Below are positions 33,745 to 43,747 of a stretch of 64,000 nt of DNA, in pieces (the first letter of the stretch is position 1; every line of letters starts with the position of its first letter). The notes under the pieces are model-generated. The model did not search any database. It was not told the origin of the DNA and saw only the letters and a list, made by a program, of their open reading frames with translations. Where the stretch lies: NCBI RefSeq assembly GCF_001625215.2, contig NC_030383.2, forward strand, positions 5,034,779-5,098,778. The letters are read 5' to 3'. This DNA is from Daucus carota subsp. sativus (lineage: Eukaryota > Streptophyta > Magnoliopsida > Apiales > Apiaceae). Position numbers and translations under genes: made by a program.

Positions 33745-36700
33745 TTAATCAAAAGGATAAAACCGGGGGTCATGTTCGCTTGCCATTAACATTCCAGTGC
33801 ACAGGCATGTTGGGCACATCACCTGAAAGACTTATAATCAGTACCATACTTGCAGTGTTTGAAAGAGTAGGAAGACTATAATTATGAAAACTGGGAAATA
33901 AAGGAATTTGTCAATTTGACAGATACTTCGGGTCTTCCATATCACAAGTATAATGATTCAATACACTACAAAGTAAGTATTTACTTGGCTGGCTTCTTGC
34001 CATCTAATGAAAGCAGCAATGGTAAAATGAATTACCTTTCCTGCTCCTGAGCAGTTTGTACACCTTTTTGTGGTGGGAGCCCGTAATGGTTGATCAGAAG
34101 ACATGGACTCTGAAATGGGTTCAATATTTAAGCACACACCACTTGCAGAACAGCGAGCGCAAGCCAAGTACCCTGCACAGATAATTGGTCATAAACAAAT
34201 AGTAGTTATTTCCTAGCTAAACAAGACAGATTTCCTACTTAAATTGTCCCGGAAAACAAGTAGGTAGCAAAAATCCATAATACCTATGGGTTCATGATTT
34301 AATACTTATCAGCATCAAGAACATGAGACCATGCTAATTTCTAGTATTCATGAGTCATGAACAGTTCAACTGAAACATAACTTTGTGATTCATTATCACC
34401 AAAAAAGCAAAATAAAGTTTTAAACCATACACGATGGCAGCCTTTGGTGTTCTTGGTTAAAAATGAAAAAAACGTGACACCATTTGATATATTTTCTCTG
34501 TCAGACTATCACCTATCCACGATTATCTAACATGTCAACTGTGATTTGATATACATATATTGCTGTGAAAGTTTAATTCTGATACTTTTTCATTGTGTCA
34601 GTAGTTAATCATCTATTGGCAACACAATAACTTTTTCTTCTTTCCAGAAGCTTCATTGCTACATAACAGATCAGCTTCAATATTCAAGGAAGGGCATGTA
34701 GGCATACATTTAGAAAAATTCTGTAATTATGGGGAATTATCTCTCCTGCCACCCCATTGAGATCAACAATAAAGTGATGACATAGGTGCTAAAAATATCT
34801 TAGCTAGTGAAAACCTAATATATACCTACCAGTTCCATGGCAATACTTGCACCTTTTCTTCTCTTGTTGCTCAACATTACTAGCTTCAATCAACATTAAA
34901 GTTGATATGACCCCCACTGCTCCACCTGAAAAAGACGCTACTATGGGGTCCACCTGACTGAATTAAGAAAAAAACAAAACTTTATCTATATATTACAAAG
35001 GACTCCTACTGAACTGGAATTGCATATATTTATGACAGGAATTTATAAATACAATATAAATTATTTAAGATAAGTTAGAGCAAGCTCAATGGTTGTGCTA
35101 AATAGATGGAGCTATTGCTATAATTTAACACCAAAAAGTGATTTTTGATGCTAGACTGACAGCATGTCCCCAATGGCCGGTGCTATATCTTGTTCCAAAT
35201 TTAATTTATTCTCCAAGTACCCTACTCTTTTAAATATAAATTCAATTTTCCCACCTCATTTTACGCCAAGGATCCCACTATATTCACTTTTTGGTGTGGT
35301 GTCAATTATAACTCCATTTATCTTTTGTTCTATATCTAGAACATACTATAGCATTGTTCTATTTTAGCACAAGATATAGAACACCATTGGAGTAGTGAAT
35401 TTTGGTTTTTGTTCCATAAAATAGATATAGAACAAGATATAGCACACCATTGGACTTGCTCTTACATGTTAAAAACATATATTTTATTCCCTGAGGGGGT
35501 CAGGGTTTTATCAGTACCTCAACTGCATAGGTAAGTGCATATTGCGGATGAAGTCTTCATACAACGTGCCGCCAATACCCAATTTTAGTTCAAGCTGCCA
35601 TCAGAAGTGGTATGTGAAAGTGATCACCAATGTGTAGTAGGATATTGCATACATTATTTTATTACTGATACAATTACAGTACATCATACTAAAACAATAA
35701 TCAACAATGCTGCAATGGCACAAATTATAGTACTCCTACTTCAACAGAAAGATAGGATCATTAGTGCATAAATTATTTCTTGCATCTGTTTCCGTGAATG
35801 TAGTTAGACTTATTACCATACAAAACAATATTCATTAGAGGATTACACGCTAAAAGCATTTCTGGAATCCAAACCTGTCACTTAAATGTCAATTACTGCA
35901 ACATCTATATGAAAAGCTATTATAACCATATAAGGTCTTTTCTTTCTTTTGATATGCTTTGCTTGTCAGGCAGAGTGAAGCACATTCTGTCGCTTATAGA
36001 AACAAGAAACATTTTTTGTTGGAGCAACGAGTTCTTGGTTCTATGTCAGTTATACAAGTTTTTTTTGGCATTTAAAAAACAATTTTAAATTATGATTTTT
36101 CCCCCAACTCTTAATTGCCACTAACAAATAAAACTTCACAAGTACAATCCAAACAAAGTTTGACCATGATTAAACAAATAATAAACACGGACGCTAATAA
36201 GCCAAGTGGTATATTCTGCCAGCTGCCACTTCCTCAAGTTCAGAAATTACTATGATACTTAGCTACAAGAGAAAAAGACAGATATATATAGTAATTATGC
36301 TATGGGCCAATAGTGTGAACAATGTGTTGCCTTTTTAAACACTTTGTCGATGGATCACAAATAAGAGACCATTAGTACGGATACCTTAGAATATGATAAC
36401 AGTTTAACCTCACTTACTGGCTGGTTACTACGTGCAAGTTATGTCCATTACCATTCACCATAAGCAACATCAACCCCCAATCAACAATGGTATGCAAGAG
36501 GATGCAAGACTACCAAAAGAATGTTTTATCCCACTTGACACTGACAAACATAGTAGATTGCCCAAGGCCTAAAGCTCTCGAAAGATGGTCTCTTAAGCTA
36601 CAGTCTGAAACGTGCATTAAAAACGCCTTTTTAGCATAATAAACTTACAACTGGTGCGAGAAGACCCCCAAAGACGATGATTCCAGATACAAATGCAAAG

Positions 36701-38912
36701 CTTGTCAGGTAGAGCTGCTTCAATGTAGTTGGCGTCTACAACAAGTTAAAAAAGCTATGAGAAAGAAGCAAAAGATAATAGAAATTTGACTGTTTGAAAT
36801 GAGAGGTCATAAACATATACAAGGGACAGCAAAATATTGACATGCAGCTGTTAGCTGAGATAATTTACCTAAATAACGAAAAACAGAAACGAACCAGCTA
36901 TCCTAAAATATTGAATGACACATTTATTCATCTTCAATGTGGCATACTACAAGCACTTCCTAAATTTGATTAAAAGAAATCCACAGATATATTCCAGCAC
37001 AGTGTGTTCAAGCACTGTGCAGTACTTAAAATATCAGTGATGCTTGTTTATATGAGCTTTAGTTGATGCAAATACTAAAATTGTCAGGAAGAAATAAAAT
37101 GCTACTGGTAGTTAAGTAAATGTGAGCTTTAGTTGCTACAAATATTAAAATTGTCAGAGGTAGAAATAAAATGCTACTGTAGTAGTTATAGAAGAAAGAA
37201 AATAACTCCAGCCTAATATAAATGGCTCCACCTAACAATGCGAGCATATTTTTAACTGCTTATGAAAATGTGTAAATGGAGTTTTTCAAACTTTACAGTT
37301 GTATTTTAGTTAAATTGAAAATAAGTTGAATCCTTTGTGTGCCATGGGTCATCATTGTGCATATGGTTTAATAATAATTCCAGTGACAGATAAATCATTG
37401 CAAACAGAACAACTTTTCACATCTTCACAAAAGCCAAGAGTAAAAATAATGGAAATGTCTTTAAAGATCACTTATAAATTACCATACGAGAGAGGAAGGG
37501 AATAGTTGATGTAATGTCAGGCATCTCATTCTCCTCCATGCTATCACTGTCAAATGCTTTTAAACGTTTGGTGCGTTGTTGTACTCGTAACCTTCGGACC
37601 TAGTGCAACATTTGATCAAGAGTGAGAAAAGTTTCAACAAAAAGAATACAACAGTAAAATGAATGCTTCGGCAAGTAAACAAGTGTCCCTGATACAGAGC
37701 ACAAACTGGCTTGGTGATACCTCTTCCATGAGAAGAAATATTTTATTGCGCCTACTCCTTATGTTGTCTTGGATTTCCTGTGTTTGCATCTGAACAAAAT
37801 CTTGAACAGTTTCCGGCCCTTCTATTATGCAAAAATTGCTGAAAAATTCAACTTGAGGTCAGTTATAAGAACAGAACGTTTCAGAACCACAAAGAATTGA
37901 GAACAATCCTCGCAACCATGGTACTAGAAGCAATACCACTGGGTGTCAACAAACTAGAATCTAGTACTTTAAATATCATAAATCACATGCCATCAGTACT
38001 GCAAATTATTCACCCAAAATCTCACCATAAATCAAAATTTAGACCAGCAACACATCAACATTATCTTCACAAGCCTCCATATAATTACAACAGAATTAAA
38101 TGCTGATAAATCATAGCTTCCCGAGTAGCCTTGTATGTTTGGCATAAAATATTTTACCAGTTTCTTATGTTGATTGCATACATAAGTTAGTCAAAGGCAA
38201 AAGACCAAGGACGCTGAGATAAAAATTTTAAATCTCAAAAAGTTGGGAAAATATTTCCCCACACAGCTTACTTTCCTTGTCTAATATAATCCAGAACACA
38301 AATATCTTAAGCCGCAAAACCTGAGCCTAATAAATAAAGTGTGTTACAAACATTAGCAATTTTACCTCTGGTATTGGTGTTATGCCACATACACACAAAA
38401 GTATAAGTTACATATTAAGCTGTTGTCAATAAGAAAATCAGTACATCTTCAGGATGACAAAAACAAGAAAAATTCAATTGTAATAACTAATAAAATTCAA
38501 TCAAAAACAGCACTTCACATCAAGAACTAAATTACCCCTAAAATGTACAAAGCTTGACCAAATTAATTCTTCAATAATTTTCTTTTTGAACCATAAGTGA
38601 TAATAAAGCAGACACAAGTCCCACAAGTAAGCATAAATTGAATTACAAACTCTACAATAATCACAATTACATAAATTTCCAACTAAAAAAATGTTTATTT
38701 TAAGGGAAATTGGACCTTGGGATGTTATCTCCAGCAGGGAAGGAAGCAGAGTCATCCTTTGCAGAACAGGAAGTGACAAGTCTAAGCTTTGAGTTGTTTT
38801 TCAAGAAAGAAACATGTGTTGGGCTAATAAAAATCAAAGCTTTTTGTGAGTTGGGCTTCAAGGTGTGAATTGATGATGATGGAAGACATGAGTGCAGAGA
38901 GAAAGAAGCCAT
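33745..38912 (-). CDS. OR: ORANGE-family DnaJ-like zinc-finger protein, complete, eight exons
   Basis: Exons on the minus strand are 38716-38912, 37721-37838, 37483-37599, 36649-36735, 35518-35594, 34830-34957, 34036-34172 and 33745-33822 (939 nt, 312 residues). A Ser-rich plastid transit peptide starts MASFSLHSCLPSSS. Then come the conserved FCIIEGPETVQDF and IQDNIRSRRNKIFLLMEE, two membrane segments (SFAFVSGIIVFGGLLAP; PIVASFSGGAVGVISTLMLI), and a Cys-rich domain with CKYC, CARC, CTNC and CPTC pairs, ending SEHDPRFYPFD. OR proteins stabilise phytoene synthase and promote carotenoid build-up and chromoplast formation. The Arg in DNIRSRR, the region altered by the melon golden-SNP, is in the ordinary state. 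Whether this is OR or its paralogue OR-like cannot be settled here. The start at 38912 is the first ATG giving a transit peptide. Confidence 0.94.
35078..35461. mobile_element. Tourist-type MITE (384 bp) in ORANGE intron 5
   Basis: The ends GAGCAAGCTCAATGG and CCATTGGACTTGCTC are inverted repeats flanked on both sides by TTA. It lies in the intron between exons 5 and 6 of the ORANGE gene. Internal CAAGATATAGAACACCATTGG blocks repeat near the right end. Confidence 0.85.
37053..37190. repeat. 72-bp tandem duplication in ORANGE intron 3
   Basis: Two copies beginning GAGCTTTAGTTG(A/C)T(G/A)CAAAT at about 37053 and 37125 share AAAATTGTCAG and GAAATAAAATGCTACT. They are diverged and non-coding. 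Confidence 0.75.
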
Positions 38913-38982
38913 CTTTCTTTCTTTTAGCTCCGCCCTTTGCTTCTCATGAATCTTCAAGAAAGATAGAGAGGGTGGACAGAGG

Positions 38983-38993
38983 ATATATATATA
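38983..38993 (-). promoter_or_regulatory. Candidate TATA box of ORANGE
   Basis: TATATATATAT lies about 70 bp upstream of the ORANGE start codon. It is the best TATA-like sequence in the 240 bp left between the gene and the MULE-like element at 39152. Confidence 0.45.
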
Positions 38994-39390
38994 GACATGG
39001 GTTTGTGCAGATGCTAAGATAGAGAGACACAGTTTAATAGTACTTACAAGTTACAAGGAGACAGGGAGATGCTTTGTCCTGAAGCTGAGTTTGGCCGGTA
39101 GAATATTGAAGGTATCTAATGCTTTTTAACTTTCTAGTATAATTGTCTCCAGGGATCGCGCTCTAGAGAGAACCAAGGCTTAAAATAGAACCATAGAACC
39201 AATTCTCAATCGTTGGATTCATTTGGATTTAATGGCTCAAGATTAACGTAGAGAATCTTTAAAAATAATATGACAATCAGTATAAAATATGTACAATCAA
39301 TTATAAAGATAGTAGTGTAATTTTACATATATTGTCATTTATTGAAAATCAATCAAAATCAATCATAAACAACAATTACAACTTAGTTGT

Positions 39391-40014
39391 ATGTATTACT
39401 TTCATATTGTTTTTCATATTTTTCCATACACCGCATCCTGTGTTCTTTCATTTGGTACTCAATGGAGGGCGTTCATGAAGAAACACGAATGTATACTCAC
39501 GTCTCTTTATTTTAGGTTCTGCTGCTGCACACCAATTCTTATATATTTTGACAATCTACGTGTTTATCTTACATTGTATCTGTTGAAAATAACGGATCAC
39601 AATCTGCTACTCAGCATTCCATGGGAGACTAATGAGCTCAATGAAGATATTTATGTGGATTCGTACAAGTACACATCACCTGACGGAGAAGAATATTGGA
39701 TACCGAAATGTGATAAGAAATCCAAGCCATATGTTAATCAGATGTTTCCAGATGTTGAAGCTGCATTTGAATTTTATACTGAATATGGACGACTATGCGA
39801 GTTTGTTGTACGTAAGAACTCTGCAAAATACAAAGGTGGAGTCATGACACATAAATATGTAGAGTGTAGTAGCGCCGGAAGGTTTGAGGAGAAAACGATT
39901 AAACGTAAAAAGACTAATACTCTTAAGTGTGAATGTGAGGCTAAGATAATTCTCAAGAATTGTCCAACTGGTTACTATACAGGGACTTTTGTATATTGGG
40001 ACTTTTCTACATGA
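39391..40014 (+). pseudogene. FAR1-type DNA-binding domain fragment
   Basis: The open frame encodes a FAR1 domain from about residue 110: MFPDVEAAFEFYTEYG, EFVVRKNSAKYKGG, then the CysX-type KYVECSSAGRFEEKT and the NTLKCECEAKIILKN segment. It stops shortly after TGYYTG, before any MULE transposase or SWIM domain, which full FAR1-related proteins have. The first 90 residues are hydrophobic, unlike the family, and are probably not translated. It is most simply the N-terminal remnant of the element's transposase. A short functional FAR1-like protein is possible but less likely. Confidence 0.65.
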
Positions 40015-40220
40015 CAACTATATTTTTATACATCAGGACTTTGAGGTTCTGCATTAGAACTTAACGGTCGATGGACCTTCAGCTACAATAACCTCTCGTA
40101 CTATAATTCTTACAAAATGAACTCCTCTAATCTTGGCAGCTCTATTATTCTTACACATTTCCTCTTCACATTTTATAATCTCAGTGTACTTTAATTTTAC
40201 CTTTACTTGATTTCTTTTTT

Positions 40221-40432
40221 AAAGTGAATATACACAAAGGTTCTGCTAGAGAACCATTTTTTAAAGTGAATATACACAAAGGTTCTGCTACAGAACCCTT
40301 TTTTATAGTGAATATACACAAAGGTTCTGCTACAGCACCCTTTTTTAAAGTGGATATACACAAAGGTTCTGCTACAGAACCCTTTTTTAAAGTGCATATA
40401 CACAAAGGTTCTGCTACGGAACCCTTATTAAT
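40221..40432. repeat. Five tandem 42-bp repeats with internal palindrome
   Basis: Units start every 42 bp (AGTG at 40223, 40265, 40307, 40349, 40391). Each contains GGTTCTG-CTA-CAGAACC or a one-base variant, a 7-bp-arm palindrome. As 42 is divisible by three, both strands stay open, so the open frames here are artefacts of the repeat. Confidence 0.92.
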
Positions 40433-40719
40433 ACTTGAAGATTTAAAGGGTTCATGGACCAAGGTTTCTAAGAGGAACATGACCCCTTGTACCACGATTA
40501 GGTAATGAGGAATAAAATAAAAATCTCCAAACATAATCATCCCACTATATCTTTGATTCACAAGATCGAAGATACAAAAATTAATAAAGGTAGCTAATAG
40601 AAACTTGTAAGTTTCACATCGGAAATTTAACTTTGGTGATGATATTTCATTCAGATGATCTGTAATGTACCATTTTTTTCCCAATGAACACAAATAATCA
40701 ATCCATCATAACTATGCTT

Positions 40720-41430
40720 AGTTATTTCGAACAACCAAATTGTAAACTTGGTGGATTTGACTTCTTATATACAGAGGTTCAGCATATGAACTTCAATGTT
40801 TGTACCACTTCTTTCCAATTCCACACAAATACTCATCCCACCATAAGTATGCTCAGTCATTTCAAACAACCAAATTGTAATCTTGTTGGATTTGACTTCC
40901 TATATACAGAGGTTCAGCATATGAACCTTTATGTGCCGCTTCAGAATTTTAGAATTGTATTAACACTTCAAATTGAACGCTCTCTACATTACAACCTTCT
41001 TTTTCATATCAACACCAAAACTTGTTGGTGTTGACTTCCAATAGATAGAGGTTCGTACTATGAACTTTACTGTTTGTGCCACTTTTTCCCCAATTCACAC
41101 AAACACTCCTTCCACCATAACTATTCTCAGTCATTTCAAACAACCAAATTGTAATCTTGTTGGATTTGACTTCCCATATACAGAGGTTCTGCATATGAAC
41201 CTTTATGTAGCAGTTCAGTTAAGGTGGAATTTTATGTGCCACTTCAGTTATGGTGGAATTTTATATTTGTAATAACAATTCAATTCGAACGCTCTCTACT
41301 GTACAACATTCTTTTTCATATCAACATCAATACTCATTCCACGATAATTGTTTTTAATCACCTCCGACAACACACTTGAAAACATGGTGGATACGACTTC
41401 CTCTAGACAGAGGTTCAGCATGTGAACCTC
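40720..41430. repeat. Longer diverged repeats with GGTTC-N7-GAACC palindromes
   Basis: Blocks of about 130 bp containing CAACCAAATTGTAATCTTG, GGATTTGACTTCC and AGAGGTTC...TGAAC recur, with the palindrome near 40776, 40911, 41050, 41185 and 41410. Spacing is irregular. They share the GGTTC core with the 42-bp repeats and the element ends. Confidence 0.8.
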
Positions 41431-41900
41431 AATATCCCCACTCGTAACTTTAGCTTTGTGATAAGACTTTCAATCGAACACCAACAAGTTTTGGTAAAAC
41501 ATCTAGTCTTAATCTTATCCATTGTGTTGTTATCGCACAATCTTCGTTTGCACTGTTCTTCGTGCACTGCAAGTATAATCAATGGTTTCGTTAGTTCATC
41601 GACGAGTGTATGTATGTATATGTATAAAACTGTTCTCACCTCTATAGAGAAGCTTGATTCGAAGATGCTGAAGATTTGATGATTCGAGAATGATTCGATG
41701 CTGCTGATGTAGTAGCGCTGGTGAATTTTGGAAAGTTGTCAATCAAATCAAAATTGAGCGATGATTTTTATCCTAAATATTTTGGGTCTATAGTGCCCTT
41801 GGCTATGTAACAAATATATTATATATTTTTTAATTTTAAAAAATTGTGGTTCTATGGTTCTATGGTTAGTGGTTCTCTCTAGAACATGACCCTTGTTTCT

Positions 41901-42579
41901 AGAGTTATATGCAATTGGCACTTTTTATATTTGGATATAATGCAGATTGCACTTAATAGTTTTGGAAAATTCATTTTGCAGCTTCAGACTTTTAACATGT
42001 AGACACTTTGCACCCTTTCCGTTAATTTCTGCCGTTACCGTTAACTTTTGCAGGGGCATTTTGGGAAATTTAATTATATTTAATTAAAATCAGACCTTTA
42101 TTTAAATTTTCTGACTATCTAAACGATATTTTTCGGAAAAACTTAAAGAACGAAAGTTGTAGAGAATAAAAAGATCTTTTTAGAACAATAAGGTTCAAGA
42201 TTTAAATAATTATTTAAAAACGATTGTTCATTTTTACAAGATTTCTAACTTTTGAATTTTTTTAGAATAATTATAAAAAAAAGTTACGAAAATTTTGAAC
42301 CTTATAGTTATAAGAAGATTTTTTTATTCCCTACAACTTTCGTTCTTTAAGTTTTTCGAAAAATATCGTTTGGATGGTTAGAAAATTTAAAAAAGGTCTG
42401 ATTTTAATTAAATATAATTAAATTTCTCAAAATGCCCCTGCAAAAGTTAACAGTAACGGCAGAAATTAACGGAAAGAGTGCAAAGTGTAAGTCTAGAACT
42501 GCAAAATGTATTTTCCAAAACTATTAGATGGAATGTGCATTATGTCTAAACATAAAAAGTGCAAATTGCATATAACTCA
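41901..42579. mobile_element. Foldback element (679 bp), almost entirely one inverted repeat
   Basis: The left arm starts AGAGTTATATGCAATTGGCAC and the right arm ends GTGCAAATTGCATATAACTCA. The complementarity continues through GCCGTTACCGTTAACTTTTG, CCCTGCAAAATG-type and CAACTTTCGTTCTTTAAG blocks, leaving only about 60 bp of loop near 42215-42270. The 8-bp flanks TTGTTTCT (41893-41900 and 42580-42587) match exactly. No coding capacity is seen. An RNA read through it would form a hairpin of about 300 bp, a likely source of small RNAs. Confidence 0.85.
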
Positions 42580-42587
42580 TTGTTTCT

Positions 42588-43747
42588 CATGATTCTATCA
42601 CAACATATTTACAAGCTTAAAATGACTCAAAAGCTTGGTCTAAACTCTGAAGTGTGACTGTAAATAATAACTAAATATAGGTGGTGCAGCCTACCTATAA
42701 GTTAATTAAAGGTTCTAGTTTTTCGATTAATTATTTTTTAAAAATTTAATTTTATAAAAATATAAAAAATATTTTGGAAATAATCTACGATTATATTATT
42801 AATTCTATATCTAATAATTTATAAATATTATAAAAATTATTCAAAATAAAATAAATAATATTTCTTATTTATAAGTAAATTTAAACATCGTTTTTATAAA
42901 TTAACCGAAGTGTCCATGATATGATACTTTTTACTCCGCTCAACTTTAACTTTTCTTTTCGAAGACTTTGACTTTAACAGGCGAAGTTTGTACAAACTTT
43001 TTGAGTTATAAATAAATTATTTCAATTCTTAAATTGTTTATTTTTGTTTTATTTGTTGATTGTGAAAAAATAATTATTAATTTATTAAAATTTATATTTA
43101 TAATATGTTTTATTATATGAGTAATTTCCTCCATATTTATTCAATGTAAATGCAGTAAGACTAACATATAGAATTAGTTATACAATGACATACTTACGAA
43201 AAATATATTAAATAATTATTATTTCCGATTCTTGTGCTTGAATTGGATTTACTATAAATTAAAAAGTAATTCTAATATTCAGAAAATATTATTGATAATA
43301 TTTTCAAATATAAAAGTTATTACATATTGGTTTTAGGTGTGTTCAACATTTTACAAAATACAATTCTTACGCTGTAAATTTTTACAGAGGTTTGACTACT
43401 TTTTGTAAATGTAAAAAAAAAAAAGAGAATCCAAAGTCACATTAATATGAAAATACATGGATATGATGTGCATCTAAATTTTCTCATTTGAGTAGTGTAA
43501 CTTGCATAACTGGAACCAAACAAACATTCCCAACAAGTCAATTCCTAAACAAACTCGCTGGACATGTCTTAAAAACAATGTGAAGGAAAAAATAGTAGAG
43601 CTTTCTTTACATGGTCGAAAATGTTCATTGTTATTTCTATTGTATTTGTCTCGAATATGTTATCATTTTACATCTACTATGCTAAGAAAACACAATAAAA
43701 TGGATAGTGTTACAAGATTAGCATCACTCTTTGGAACTGAGCCCAGC
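42588..43747. other. AT-rich spacer downstream of VPS55
   Basis: Very AT-rich, without a supported gene. The open frame at 43502-43813 (+) overlaps the last VPS55 exon antisense and is not called. The right end holds the 3' untranslated region of VPS55. Confidence 0.5.

Larger units (their letters stand above)
39152..41892. mobile_element. Non-autonomous MULE-like element (2,741 bp) with a FAR1-domain remnant
   Basis: The ends are imperfect inverted repeats of about 55 bp, sharing CTCTAGAGAGAACC or its match and TAGAACCATAGAACCA. The 9-bp flanks TTGTCTCCA (39143-39151) and TTGTTTCTA (41893-41901) differ at two positions and fit a Mutator-type duplication that has aged. Inside are a FAR1-type open frame, an array of five 42-bp repeats, and three or more longer repeats built on GGTTC...GAACC palindromes. 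FAR1 domains belong to Jittery-type MULE transposases, which fits the element type. The transposase core is absent. Confidence 0.75.

Noticed and set aside
37721-37838. Possible golden-SNP-type change in ORANGE
   Set aside because: The conserved Arg in DNIRSRR is encoded normally, so this is the ordinary allele at that position.
40203-40693. Several open frames on both strands over the 42-bp repeats
   Set aside because: The repeat length is divisible by three and free of stops on both strands, so long frames arise automatically. The predicted proteins are pure repeats with no domain.
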